A stretch of 64,000 nt of DNA from Entoloma clypeatum. Taxonomy: Eukaryota; Basidiomycota; Agaricomycetes; Agaricales; Entolomataceae. The translations under genes and the position numbers were made by a program. A model generated the notes under the pieces. The model saw only the letters and a program-made list of their open reading frames with translations, made no database searches and had not been told where the DNA came from. The stretch lies in NCBI GenBank assembly GCA_963565915.1, contig OY751490.1:4712001-4776000 (forward strand). The letters run 5' to 3'. This document shows positions 1-11,221 of the stretch, in pieces (the stretch's first letter is position 1; every line of letters begins with the position of its first letter).

Positions 1-1937
1 CGTCATTCAATCCTTTAGATAGAAAGGCACATGGCCTCCATTTCTCATCCTCGCATTCCATAGATAGAATTGCTCCTGTAGCAAAGTCCGATGCGTCTGA
101 TTCTACTCTCAACTTCCGATCCGGATTGGGAGATACTAATATAGGTGCTTTCGTAAATAATTTTTTTAGCATATCAAACGCTTCCTCCTGTTCCTCTTTC
201 CAATTCCAGATTGTTTCCTTCCTTGTTAATTTATGTAATGGCCCTGCCACTTTAGAGAAGTCTTTGACAAATCTTCGATAGAAATTGGCCAATCCTAGAA
301 ACGACTGGACTTCTTTGACTTTCGTTGGTTTCGGCCATTGTTTGATGGCGTCTACTTTTGAAGGATCCATTCGAATTCCGTCTTTCCCAATAATTAACCC
401 TAAGAACTCTATTTCGTCTCTGTCAAAGAAACATTTTCCCGGTTTTAAGAATAAGTCGTTTTCCCGTAATCTTTTTAGAATTTCCTCCACGATTTCACTG
501 TGTCCTTTTTCTCCTTCAGTTGCTACCAATATATCGTCAATATAGATAACTACATCTCCTTGATCAATCAAGTCTCTAAATATGTCGTTCATCATGGTTT
601 GAAATGTGCTTGGGGAATTATTTAATCCGAAGAACATAACTGTTGGTTCGAAGGCTCCATCTGGGGTTGTAAATGCCGCTTTCCACTCGTCTCCTTCTTT
701 GATGCGTACATTGTTATACCCTCATCTGAGGTCCATTTTGGTAAACTTTTTCTTTCCTTTTAATTTATCGATCAATTCCGGAATCAACGGAAGTGGATAA
801 TTATTGCGAACGGTCCAGCTGTTAATATGTCGGTAATCCTGTACCATTTGTTTCTTTCCATCTTTTTTGGGTATAAAGAATACTGGCAAAGTTTGTGGTG
901 ACTTGGTAGGTTGAATATATTCTTTGCGTAATTGATCGTTTACAAATTCAGATCCTTTCATCTGGTGACAGGGGATAGACTTTGGCCTTTTTTGGTACAA
1001 AATCCAGTTTTAAGTCTATAGCATGATCCCATGGTTTCCTGACTGGTAATCTCTCCAATGCTTTCTTTTCAAAGACTGATAGATATTTGTGATATTTCTG
1101 GGGGACAACCTGTTCCGCCGGTACTTCATCTGAGGGTTCTCCCTTAGCTGCCCTGAGCATGTGGATTACTTCCTCCTTCACTTCTTTCTCATTTCCTTCT
1201 ACTACTTCTTCCATCCTTCCACCCCATCTGGTCCTTGCAGTTTTATTTAAGTAACGTGTTCGACACATGCCACATTCTTCTGGACATCTTGATAATTTAA
1301 TTTCCGCTTTTTCCCAATCGATTTCTGGATTATGACGTTTCAGCCAAGTATGTCCAACGATAATTTTAGCTTTTCCTAGGTTGCATGCTTCAAACACTGC
1401 TATTTCCACGTGTCCTTTATACCGCATAGCCATGACTGCTTCGTGCGTGATCGAACCTCCTTGGTTAAGCGTGCCATCAACATTATAGACCCGAATGGGG
1501 AAAGGTAGTTCCCTTAATTTAATGTTGTTTTTTTTGGCAAAGTCCAGATCTATGAACATCCCTGTCGCCCCTGAGTCTAATAACGCTTCAACATCAAATG
1601 TGTGTTTGTCCTGCAGCGTTTCCAGCACGATTTTCATCATAAGCTCCTTTTCCAAAGAAGCGGATCAAATAAAAGATGGTTCCCCCATAGAGTCCATTTG
1701 CCTAGTTAAGTTATCTGATTCATCGCAACAGGGAATTAAGCATTCATCCATAGGGGACAAACCAAGCCTCATTGCCGAGGGCTCCCCAATGATATAGTTT
1801 ACAAGCGTATCTAAGTCCGATTCATCTGTGCTATTTTTTTGGGTTTTTACCTTTTTGGGTTTGTCCAATAGTATTTTATTGTATGTAACTGCTGCGTCCG
1901 TAAGCTTTTGAAACCAAGAATTTACAGTGTCTTTATG
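1..1937 (-). pseudogene. pol of gypsy element A: protease and reverse transcriptase (broken, partial)
   Basis: The minus-strand frame 1868-1668 is followed by TGA (1665-1667) and then the protease-RT frame (1655-948). The retropepsin active site is [12 protein letters not shown] at about residue 26 of that frame. A one-base shift near 960 moves into frame 1000-722, which carries the RT fingers motif FFIPKKDGKKQMVQDYR. TGA at 722-724 stands where the family has Trp in the DLRWGYNN motif. The palm YIDD box is readable near 535-550. RNase H sequence begins near position 100 and runs off the window. Confidence 0.88.
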
Positions 1938-1939
1938 TA

Positions 1940-3556
1940 CAGTGCCTCACAAAACTGATTCAATGTTTGCTACTTTGTGAATACCTTCAAAATAACTTTG
2001 CAAATAATGCCAATCAAAAGAAGGTATTGGTACCTGGTTAAAAGCCCTGCTTCAGGACTCTTGGAATCTGCAATAATTATTTAATTCCCATAAAAGATGA
2101 TCAATGTATGATCAAATTACTCCAGGGACTCATTGAATCAGTTTTGTGAGTATGTACAATAAATACAGTATTTTATACTTTAGTACTTGGTATTACCCCC
2201 CTTAGCTTTGATTACTGCCTCTACCCTTCTTGGCATACTTTCTATCAGGTTTTGACACACTTCTGGCTCTATATTATTCCACACCTCTGCTGCTCTGTCC
2301 CAAATCTCCCAGACTCCCTTGGGCGGTGTTGGATATTCATTCAACTTCCTTTTAATATGAACCCAGAGGTGTTCAATAGGATTGAGGTCTGGGGACTGTG
2401 CAGGCCAATCCAGCAGAGCAATATTCTTGCTGTCCATCCATTTTTTGGCCTTCTTGGAGGTGTGCTTGGGGTCATTGTCCTGCTGAAAAATGATCTCCTC
2501 TTCAGAGATTCCACTCTCCTCCATGCTGGGCAGCAAATTGTCCTCCAAAATGGACACATACTGATCAGCATCCATCCTAGCCTCAACCTCTGCAAGTCTC
2601 CCCACACCTTCCCAACCCATACAACCCCAAACCATAATATTTCCTCCCCCAAACTTGACTGCCCTGAACCTCTCTTTCAATAAGCCCCTCACCCTTCTTT
2701 TTCCAGACCCATTCCTTGCCATCTGACCCAAACCTGTTGATTTTGGTCTCATCTGACCAAATGACCCTCTTCCAGTCCTCCACTGTCCATTCCCTGTGCT
2801 TCATAGCAAATGCCAACCACCTCTTCTGATGTATGGCCTTTAAGAAAGGTCTTTTCTTCTTTGTTACAGCCTTGAATTCATGTTTTCTGAGAACCCTTCT
2901 CACAGTTTCTGGGGAGACAGGATTGGAGATGACAGTGTTGATGTGTTTGGTAGCCTGCACAGCATTGGAGGCTCTCCCTGAGGTGATTTGTGAAAGTATG
3001 TTTTGTATGTTGGTGGAAGAAAGCTTGGATGGATGACCACCAGAAGAGAGATTGCGATGAGAAAGAAGATTCTGAAGCACTCTGGAGACAGTTGGTTGGC
3101 TGACACCCAGGTTAGAGGCAATATGACAAGTGGAGTGACCATTGGAGGCCAGAGAAAGAATGTTTTCCTTGTGGGAAGAGGAGATAGGGCACATGATTAA
3201 TTATGGAGACTGTTGAGGTTGGATTCTTCTTATACAACTTTCCTTGACAACCCATCAGGGTTCTATTCAAGTTCCATCAGTAAGTCATGACAACTGGTTA
3301 CCATACAACCAGTGAAGCATTTGATTCTGATAATTGCCATAGGTACTCACAAAACTGATTCAATGAGTTGCTGATTTAATTTAATCATATCTCCATGGAT
3401 TCTGATCTAAATCATATGATTCCTTTATATTCTGAAAGCCCTGAAGTAGGGCTTTCAATTATATACCAAATGTTTAATTCAATTGGTATTCTTTGCAGAG
3501 TTATCTTGAAGGTATTCAAAAAGCAACAAACATTGAATCAGTTTTGTGAGGCACTG
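1940..3556 (-). mobile_element. Tc1-like DNA transposon inserted in gypsy element A
   Basis: The element is 1,617 bp, flanked by TA dinucleotides (1938-1939 and 3557-3558), the Tc1/mariner target duplication. Its ends are terminal inverted repeats beginning CAGTGCCTCACAAAACTGAT. Imperfect similarity extends about 210 bp at each end and finishes with a second copy of the 20-bp core CTCACAAAACTGATTCAATG in opposite orientation (near 2131-2150 and 3345-3365). It encodes one transposase on the minus strand, now frameshifted. It interrupts the gypsy element, so it arrived later. Confidence 0.92.
2180..3194 (-). pseudogene. Tc1-family DD34E transposase (one frameshift)
   Basis: The first frame (3194-2583) carries two helix-turn-helix DNA-binding regions and the first catalytic Asp in VIWSDETKI. 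Near 2665-2690 the reading moves to the frame 2752-2180 with VKFGGGNIMVWG, the second Asp in QQDNDPKHTS and the Glu in SPDLNPIEHLW. Exactly 34 residues separate that second Asp from the Glu, which makes it DD34E. All catalytic residues remain, and I see only one lesion, a one-base indel. It would cut and paste the element at TA sites. The decay looks recent. Confidence 0.92.
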
Positions 3557-3612
3557 TATGTAAGAGTCTATAGGCAATTGTTCATATCAATTTGTCAGAG
3601 CCGGCGGGGGAA

Positions 3613-4696
3613 TTACTGGTTGACGTTTACAAAATCCTGCTGCGCTGCAGCCTGTCCGTTGTTCTGAGCCGGTTGGCCCTGCTGTCTATTATTAGCTTGG
3701 CGCGCTTGACGCCTCGCGTTGATCTGTCTCAAAATTTCCTCCTCCTCTTGTTCGTCGATCTGTTTGATCATTGCTGCTTGTACCCTGCGCTGTGGCTGTC
3801 TGCAATCTCAGGCAAAATGCCCCTGTCCGCCACAGTTATAACAATTACCAGGAGCGTGTCTCTGGTTCCTATTGATGTCCATTGCATTTGGATCCCATCA
3901 TGGTTGCTGCTGTTGTTGTTGTTGAGGACGGTACCCCCCATTCTGTTGTTGCCCAAAGGGCCTCTGTTGCTGCTGCTGTCCATATGCGGGCTGATTGCCC
4001 CATGTGTTACATTGTTGTCCAAAGTTATTGCCAGTCCTCATGCCTGGTCTTGCTGCGAAGGTCTCTTCCGCTCTGCTGATTGCCAAAATTTCTTCACAGG
4101 TGCCCTGCACCGTGGACTTTCTCCTCCCTTGCTGGAAGAGTTGTTGCATGATAGATTCCTTGGCGTTCCTTTCCAAAAGGGTTACACCGTGCCTTTCCTC
4201 AATCTTGCCCTTGATCACCAGGGTCCCGAATTGCGTAATCCAATCATCAGTCTTCATTGAACCTTGCTTAAAGCTCTCGATTTTGGATCGGGCCCATTCG
4301 ATCTCAGTGGTGGGGCGAAACCTCGTTGTGATTTCACTGACTAGCTCTCGGTACGTTGGCCAATCTTCTGATTCCATACATTGGTTCAAACGGGTTTCCC
4401 CATAAACTCCTGCCGTGGGACCGTCCAATCGCGACCACACTGCAATGCACACTTCTTCTTCTCCATTGAATAGCTCTCGGTTGACCCTGAGCCATGTGAG
4501 CATCTTAGTCCACCATGCTGTGAACGTTGCTTTGGATCCATTGTATTTGCCGGGATCCGCGGCGACTTCTAATTTCCTTCCATGATTGTTGTTTTGTGGG
4601 GGGGGGGTGATTGAACAGTGGCATCAGAGGTAAGGGTGATGGTGCATGGTGTTGTTCAAATTCTTCGTCAAATTGGGCATTGGTGCCTTCGGCCAT
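3613..4696 (-). pseudogene. gag of gypsy element A (broken)
   Basis: The reading starts at ATG 4696 with an acidic, proline-rich N-terminus, then shifts frame near 4600 at a run of Gs. It continues through a capsid-like helical region (4503-4030), a glutamine-rich linker, and one CCHC zinc knuckle (CYNCGGQGHFA, stop, DC) near 3800-3850. Two in-frame TGA codons (3898-3900 and 3808-3810) interrupt the end. The second replaces the residue after HFA in the knuckle, where Arg or Lys is usual. Gag ends at TAA 3613-3615. The product would be the structural capsid/nucleocapsid protein. Confidence 0.8.
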
Positions 4697-4766
4697 GATG
4701 GTGTGATGAGGGGGAGTGGTTGTTTCTTTTTTTGAACAGTAGTACCTTGCATTGGGCGCGCGACCC

Positions 4767-5569
4767 TGTTCTCACACTTAGGCGAGAAAAAATCTAAAAG
4801 AAAAAAAAACCCAAAGAGTGATCTGTTTACCCAGGTAGCTGATTTACCCGAGCAAAGGAAGATCTAGGAAAAATGAAGTCCACGCGGTCAGATCCCCTAC
4901 GCGCGCTGGACTGGTCAATATCCTGAAATAGGGTCAGGGGTTGGAACACCTTTTGCGATCTAGACGTGTACGGTCTGCTCTCTCCAACCGTCACACGCGC
5001 CAGCAGCTTTCCCGAAGGTTAGTTGCATCGGCCTTTGGTCACCTCAACACGGGATGGGCTCAATGTTTCCCTATGTGTCTCAAACGGCAACGCTAGATAT
5101 AGTGGGTGCACCAAGTGTTTCTCTTCTTATCCCTGAAGTCCGGGAGATCCCCCTTAACGCTAGGGTCTGCATGTAATAACGAAGTGCGACTTTTAACGCA
5201 AAAATGCGAAACGGCGGGGATAGTGATGATGGAGTGGGAAGTGTGTGTTTGGGCGGGCGAGTAGAAAGAGCTTGTTCTTCTGTTGAGGCGACGCTAAGTC
5301 AAACGACGTCGCGAGCCCAAACTTAGGAACGAAGTGGAAAGATGATAAGAGAACTGTATTGCCAAGAGACCCAGCAGGAATCTCAAGAGAACAAGCTATC
5401 GAATACAAGTGAAAGTACCCTACTTATATATGTAAATTCCATGAGGCTGCGTTGTGGCAGCATCATACTGCACGATAATGATAAGATGTCCTCATGTATG
5501 ATATGATGTAGATAAGATAAGATCGAGATGAGATAAGATAAAGTGAAAAGTGAAAATACGATCATAACA
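4767..5569 (-). repeat. 5' LTR of gypsy element A
   Basis: On the minus strand it begins TGTTATGATCG and ends at TGAGAACA, giving TG...CA ends and about 803 bp. The limits are inferred from these ends, from the gag start about 70 bp downstream, and from NLR-like host sequence beginning just beyond 5569. The stretch 5500-5560 is rich in AGATAAGAT-like repeats. The second LTR is outside the window, so the boundaries are provisional. Confidence 0.6.
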
Positions 5570-5584
5570 CAACCAGGGGTCTCT

Positions 5585-5783
5585 CCATGCTTGTCTTTCC
5601 AGCCGTTGCTTCTCCATTATGCAAGCCTCACTTCATTTCAACTTCATGTGCGAGCTAGAATGGTCATATGCCCCTGATAGTACGGACGTGCCTGATCTCG
5701 ATGACCAGGTCAAGCAGGAAATTTCCCCAGTTATCCAATATGCCTTACGACAGACATTTGGCACAGCACCTACTTCATTGCTT
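5585..5783 (+). pseudogene. Fragment of a NACHT-WD40 NLR gene
   Basis: About 200 bp align base by base with the C-terminal part of the NACHT-containing exon of the NLR gene at 33670-33860. Shared stretches include TGTGCGAGCTAGAAT and GGCACAGCACCTACTTC. I saw no further NLR sequence to the right within the next kilobase. The left side is cut by the gypsy A LTR at 5569, so the retroelement may have landed in an NLR copy whose other part lies beyond the window. It is not expected to make protein. Confidence 0.75.
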
Positions 5784-6032
5784 ATGATATTATTGTGAAA
5801 TGTACATTTCAAAAACATTTGAAGGATATTACATTTAAATCGTCATTTGGATGAGACAAGAACGACACACAACTAGCTCAGATTGGGAGCTGCATACGAT
5901 CATTGTCATGTACTGACCTACTGATCTTGCAGATTTTCTGTGGTAAATGCCAGGCGAAGCCTTTAGGGTAAGAGGCTCGGAATCACTGGACCCGACCATC
6001 AACCATGTGAAAGGGAGCGTTCTCAGTTCCAT

Positions 6033-7757
6033 TCAATACTCTGGGATGTCACGGCGATACAGTGCAGGATGGATGGAATTTACCTCCACCCACGTTCCAA
6101 ACCCAAGGAGGGACCACATCTTTCCGCTCTCCGGAAAAGCACGACAGAAATCCTCCACTCGCTCCCTCGACATCCGCTCAAAATTCAAGCTAAAAACCCG
6201 TCTATCCGACCACGGCTCAGCCGACACGCGGCGGAGCTCTGCAGCCTCCGAGAGGCCCAACAGCGCCATCACATCCTCCGCATCCGTCCGTTGTTTCAAC
6301 CGCTTCAAGACCTGTTCCGATTTCCTATGATCGTCCCACCCCTGGAGCTTCTGCAGGAGCAGGAGCGAGAACGGCACCAGGGGAAGCCCTTCGTCCCACT
6401 CGATCTTCGTGAGCGGCAGGTGCGGGAGGTGGAGGGTCCCTGGGAAGACGATGTCGATCTTGCAAGAGGTGAGCGGGGTGTGGCTTTGGGCGGGAGCGCC
6501 GTTGATGTTGTCGTGCAGGCGGTAGTAGAGCACGTTGTAGCCAGCACCGGGTTTTCGGGCGGGGATGAGGTAGAAGTGGGTGGGGTCGGAGCGGACGAGG
6601 CTGGTTTTGATGTCTTCTGTTGTTCGTGTGTCCCCGGGAAGAGGAAGGGCGAGGATATCGACGTCCTTGGGAAGAAGGCTGGGTTCAGAATAGAAGGTAG
6701 CTTATTTAGATGGATTCCTACGTTTGGAGATCGTGTGCTTCCGTAAAGAAAGCACGCGAGGCTGCCGTAGAGCGCGCACGATAATCCGAGGGTATAGATA
6801 AGGTCAGTTGCGGTTTTGGCGGCGAGACAAACCATCTGGATGCGGGTTGGATTCTCGAGGAATACCTGCGAACCCGCTGTTGTGGATGTTTGGAAACCCG
6901 GCTTGATCGGGACCTGAAGAGGCGAACGGGGGCGTGTTGGATCCCGAAGAATTGGGTCGGATTCGAAACCAAGCTTTCCCCACGCAATGTGGTGTCCTGC
7001 ATATTCCTGTCTATATTCCTGGACTCTCCTTCTGGACGCTTCATGGAGTATGGGACTGAGAGGCGCCTTATCCACGTCCACTAGTTCGCAGAGAGCCAGC
7101 ATAAAGTCCACATCGTTCCTCGCCTGTCGCCGTTTGCTCTTTTTGTGCTTTTCCGACAGCGGCTGGCTCCATTTTTCGAGTCTTTGGAGAAGGACGAAAG
7201 AAAAGGGCGCGACTGGCAGACCTCCCACGTCACGGACGAGACCCACGGATGTCTCGTTCCATTGATCCAGACAGGTTAGTTCAACATTGCATGTCCGCTT
7301 TTTGTTGCCTTCAATCGTCGCGTGGTAATAAATGAGAATCCGAGAATTTTCGTCCTGATCGCGAAAAAAGCGGGAAGGCCCTGTAGACGCCTGAACAATG
7401 GAGGTCATCAAACTCTCCATCGATGGCCTCGTTGAGGCTAGAGGAGGAAACACGACGAGTTCAACTTTCTATCGGAGAAATAGGATGACTAGATGTGTTC
7501 AGGAGGCGATCTATTTCACTTGCCTGAGGGACACGAGGGCCTCCGTAGCGATAGCTTGCGAATTCGCCACATAGTGCACAAGGATAACCGAGACTCATGA
7601 CGATCTCGACGAGGAGTTTGGCAGCGGAGGTGGTTATTATTAATCTTGCTTCATTCGTCATTTCTTGAAATTCCACGGCGAGGGAAGATGGTAAAAGTTG
7701 TGGTGACTGTGAGCGATGTTGAGTACGAACACGAGGTGACCGAGTTGTCGGCGTCAT
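6033..7757 (-). CDS. Tandem nucleotidyltransferase-fold protein (two domains in one ORF)
   Basis: Predicted minus-strand gene of three exons, 7757-7524, 7468-6722 and 6665-6033, all introns in phase 0, giving 537 aa. Domain 1 (residues about 40-270) has CALCGEFASYRYGG followed by QKVELVVFPP. Domain 2 (about 285-537) has CALYGSLACFLYGS, then NDVDILALP across the second intron. The second pattern matches the GS...DxD core of nucleotidyltransferase-fold proteins, with the metal-binding Asp pair intact. Domain 1 has GE instead of GS and lacks the Asp pair, so it looks catalytically dead. The first intron (7469-7523) has a GC-AG boundary; the second (6666-6721) is GT-AG. Substrate and role are unknown. 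The alternative is two adjacent genes read as one, but the frame is open from one domain to the next. Confidence 0.65.
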
Positions 7758-8315
7758 CGGCCCGTCTTGGGTAACCCGAGTTCCATATTGTCAGGAAAGA
7801 CGCACCTGTAAATCGGGCCCTATGATGTGCGCTTCGGGGGTTGCTTCTTCCTGTAAACCGAATTTCGAGACCTGCGGGCTGTTACTAGTAGTACCTATGG
7901 CGAATCCAATTTCAAAGCGGCGGGGGGAAGCTGGTCACCAACTCAAAAGCCCGAAGCAGTTTCTTTGCAGAAACCAGCAGTGTAAAACGGCAGGAAGTAC
8001 TTGTGTCCCGCCACCGAGGGGACTGTACTTATCATGAGGAAATGCAATGAAAAATTGATTGCAGTGTCCGCATTCAGACGCAATGTCTTACATAACGTAA
8101 AGCTTTACCCACTCAACCAACACTCAACAAGTTCTCCACTAGCTCTCCTTTCATGAAGAAGCTTCAGGCGTGAAGATTTATTTTTGCAGACGAACGTGTA
8201 TCTAATTTGGGCTGGAGCAATGACAGTGCCATCAGAAGGCTTGCACCGCCTCGCCTTCGGTGTGGCTGTGACCACACGGAGTATTTGACTTGGAATCACA
8301 TTGACTGCGCCAACA
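7758..8315. other. Intergenic region, probable divergent promoter
   Basis: This 558-bp stretch separates the divergently transcribed nucleotidyltransferase-like gene and the proline-rich gene. I see no further coding sequence, repeat or clear TATA box in it. Confidence 0.5.
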
Positions 8316-9638
8316 ATGCCCCAACCTTCCCAGCTATCAGAACAGTACATCCAGGATAGCTTCCATAGCTACCTCAAGTCGTCGCTAGCACAAGCCAAAA
8401 TCGAACGCCTTCTCGATGCCAACATTCTCAGCAGCGCCGAAGCTGATCTGATGATAACGGGTTAGTTGGTATCCTAGCCTTTTCACTCATTACTCATTCC
8501 AATAACAGGACCGGCCTTGTGCTTATACTTCGCTGCCCTGCGTTGTACGACGGATCCGCCATCAGTTCCTCTTCCGCGGACTGAGAAGAATTCACGCCCG
8601 ACCGACTTATCTTACGAAAACTGCCCTCCGGCTTTCGTATCGTTTCTACGAGTGTGGGCCAACACAGTACCATCAATACAAAGTCTTATCCCAGAACATC
8701 AACATGACCTGGTGCGAATCATCTGCGGCCTCGAACCAATATCGCCACCAACACCACCTTCGATCAAGGGGATTTCTGCCGATTTGCGTGCGGTGGCGAT
8801 CGAAATAAGCCAGAGACGGTCTTTCCAGGACCGCTTCGCGTCCGATCTACAGGCCGCGATCGATACGGGGGCCGCACCAGGCAGTTCAACAAAGAAAGCC
8901 TCGTTCGTCCCTCCACCGATGTACCAACCCACTCCACCCCCGTCGTCTGCACCCGTGTCGCCTCCACGATCACCACCTCCACGGTCACCGCAGCCTCCAC
9001 ACCCATCCCCATCCCATCTCTCCCCGCCATCGTCCCCAAGCCGCGGGTCCAGTTTCAATGCTCGGAGCACGTCCCCAACGTTCCTCGCGCCCGACTCACC
9101 TGCCATCGAATTCATTCGTGAAACGCTGTACGCGTCCATCGCCGACGCACTCGACCGCCAGCCCTCCCTGCGCGCGCTCCTCAGACGCGACCCCCCACGC
9201 GCGTACTTCGCCTCCGTCGCCTTCGCCATCCTCGACGTCGCGACCAACGCCGTCACCACGGACGGCGCCGTCGTCGGCGTGCTTGGACAGCCGCTGATGA
9301 TTGCTGATTGTCCGCCGCAACTGCGCCCGTTCATGACCGAGCTCGCGGAGATTGGGAAGCAGGCGAGGGAGATTGAGGAGGCGGATGACCAGACGGCGAT
9401 GGAGTTTGCGGTGCGGGGGGAGGATGTCCCGCCGTCGAGGATGGATCGCGTCAAGGCGATGTTGGAGGAGGGTGTGGGGAGGAGGAGCAGTGAGGACAGG
9501 AGGAGGAGCGTGGAGGGGCGGGCGGTGGCGTTTATGAATCGGATCAATGCGTTGAGTCTTGGGTTGACGAGTTTGAGGGCGTTCAAGGAGAAGCAGGAGG
9601 ATGTGTTCAAGGTTTTGGCGGGGATTGGGGCGAAATGA
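8316..9638 (+). CDS. Conserved-looking protein with Pro/Ser-rich linker, unknown function
   Basis: Two exons, 8316-8460 and 8509-9638, with a 48-bp GT-AG intron in phase 1; 424 aa. The N-terminal 150 residues and C-terminal 200 residues look folded and helical. They are joined by a linker of roughly 60 residues made mostly of Pro and Ser (for example PPRSPPPRSPQPPHPSPS). The C-terminal part includes RETLYASIADALDRQPSLRA and a charged, Arg/Glu-rich tail. No signal peptide or membrane segment is visible. GC content at third positions is high, as expected for a host gene. I do not recognise the family. Confidence 0.75.
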
Positions 9639-10239
9639 TGAGTGATTGAGGGTGATTTGGAACGTTGTTGAGTATATTATTCAGTTATCCTATGTTACCC
9701 GACATATATAATTCATTTGACATATTTACTATACCACCCGGTCCAGTTTGTTAGGCATAAACCCGGATTTTGGACACAATTCGGGAGAACCAGAAGGGAG
9801 TGTCGGATCAGTGCCATCGTCAAGGTAACTAACTGCTGACTCCTGTACAAATATTTGCCACGCCTCTCAAATTTGAACGGGATCTGATTGGCTATTCCAC
9901 CTCTCACATGGGTTTGATCAGCACTCCGATGATGACGATTTGGCGAATTTCCAAAATTGTTTGGTAAATTTCTTATCCGTATCGTTCAGCAAAGAACGCC
10001 ACATCTATCAAAAACTTTTGAACCGAACAACAATCCTTGCCATTGGCCTTACTAACATAGTAACGCTTACTATGCGCTTGCGCGTCCGAGTCAGGCCCTG
10101 TGTGGGTTAGTAAGTACTCTACTTCTTTGTAGGCCTTCTCTGATGCTTATTATGATGTGCTGAGTAAAGGGTTAGCAATCCGGTGAAAGCTTTCAAATGG
10201 GAAGGCCTGCATCGACCGGGGTCCGACTTCCAGAAATGA
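9639..10239. other. Intergenic region upstream of the first GST
   Basis: About 600 bp with no coding signal. The part from about 10140 onward resembles the promoter of the second GST (about 11985-12150) and belongs to the tandem duplication. Confidence 0.5.
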
Positions 10240-10247
10240 TATATATA
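10240..10247 (+). promoter_or_regulatory. TATA box of GST 1
   Basis: TATATATA lies 83 bp upstream of the ATG at 10330. The same sequence and surroundings recur before GST 2. Confidence 0.55.
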
Positions 10248-10329
10248 GGTTGTCCAAATCCTGCGAGGCATACCACCAACGGACTCTCAAGTCAACCAAG
10301 CCTACACACCTCTAATCGCTCTACCCGCA

Positions 10330-11221
10330 ATGGTCCTCAAGTTATATGGCTCTTCCCGTTCTCCAGCTGTGAAACTCGTCGCTGCTGTCCTCCGCGAGAA
10401 ACAAGTCCCCTTCGAATGGGTTCTCGTCAACCTCGCCGAGGGAGAACAGAGGACGGAAGATTTCCTCGAAAAGAACCCTTTCGGCAAGATTCCCGTTATT
10501 GTGCGTCAGGCTCTCTACAGAGCATTTCTCGTTGAAAACTGACGCCGAATTCTCCTTACTCCAGGATGACGACGGATTCATCGTCTATGAAAGCCGTGCG
10601 ATCGCGCGCTACGTTGCGGAGAAGTACGCCGAGCAGGGAACCAACCTCATTCCCACCGACTTCAAATCTCGCATTGGCTTCGAACAGGCTGCAGCCGTCG
10701 AGCAGAACAATTTCCATCCACATGCGCAGGGAGCCGTGATAGAAAAATGGGCCAAGCCGTACAGTCCTTTTTCTATTTCTCCATGCGTCGCTTAACATTC
10801 GATCTTGGGGAAAAACAGGACATTCAGGGGTCTGCCTCCGGATGAAGCCGTGTATGAGGAGAATTTGAAGAAGCTGAGCGCGAGTCTCGATGCTTATGAT
10901 CGGATTCTTGGAAAGCAGAAATACCTTGCTGGCGAGGTGAGTCTCCCTCCCGATTTGGACCCCAGCTATTTGACTGATAATGCCCATCAGGAGCTCACTC
11001 TCGTTGATCTGTTCCATCTGCCCTTCGGGTCGTTGATCAAGTACATTGGGTCAGATGTCTTGGACACCAGATCGAACGTCGCAAGGCAAGTCTCTGGCTA
11101 CATTCGTAACTCATTCGTGCTAATCTTGACGCCGCGGACGACCAGGTGGTACACGGAGATATCCTCCCGCCCTTCATGGGTGGCCGTGAAAGATGGGGTC
11201 AATGGTAATTTCAACGCGTGA
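10330..11221 (+). CDS. Glutathione S-transferase 1 (fungal phi-type)
   Basis: Five exons: 10330-10500, 10565-10758, 10819-10936, 10991-11085 and 11146-11221; 217 aa, the usual length for a soluble GST. The thioredoxin-fold N-terminal domain starts MVLKLYGSSRSPAVK and includes FGKIPVI with its cis-proline, then DDDGFIVYESRAIARY, whose ESRAI region binds the glutathione glutamyl group. The helical C-terminal domain contains KQKYLAGEELTLVDLFHLP. It would conjugate glutathione to electrophiles in the cytosol. Intron 4 (11086-11145) is GC-AG: its donor is AAG/GCAAGT, and only this reading restores the expected ARWYTEISSRPSW. It has a tandem paralogue downstream. Confidence 0.92.

Larger units (their letters stand above)
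1..5569 (-). mobile_element. Ty3/gypsy retrotransposon A (5' LTR, gag, PR, RT; runs off left edge)
   Basis: Read on the minus strand the order is LTR (5569-4767), gag with a CCHC knuckle (about 4696-3613), aspartic protease, then reverse transcriptase, with RNase H starting at the window edge. This is Ty3/gypsy order. The copy is dead: it has frameshifts in gag (around a G run near 4600) and near position 960, and in-frame TGA codons at 722, 1665, 3808 and 3898. A complete Tc1 transposon (1940-3556) sits between gag and protease. The 3' LTR lies outside the window, so LTR age and target duplication cannot be judged. Confidence 0.9.

Noticed and set aside
8699..9610. Long antisense ORF (303 codons) opposite the Pro/Ser-rich gene
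   Set aside because: It mirrors a GC-rich coding exon and its composition follows from the sense strand. No domain or splice structure of its own.
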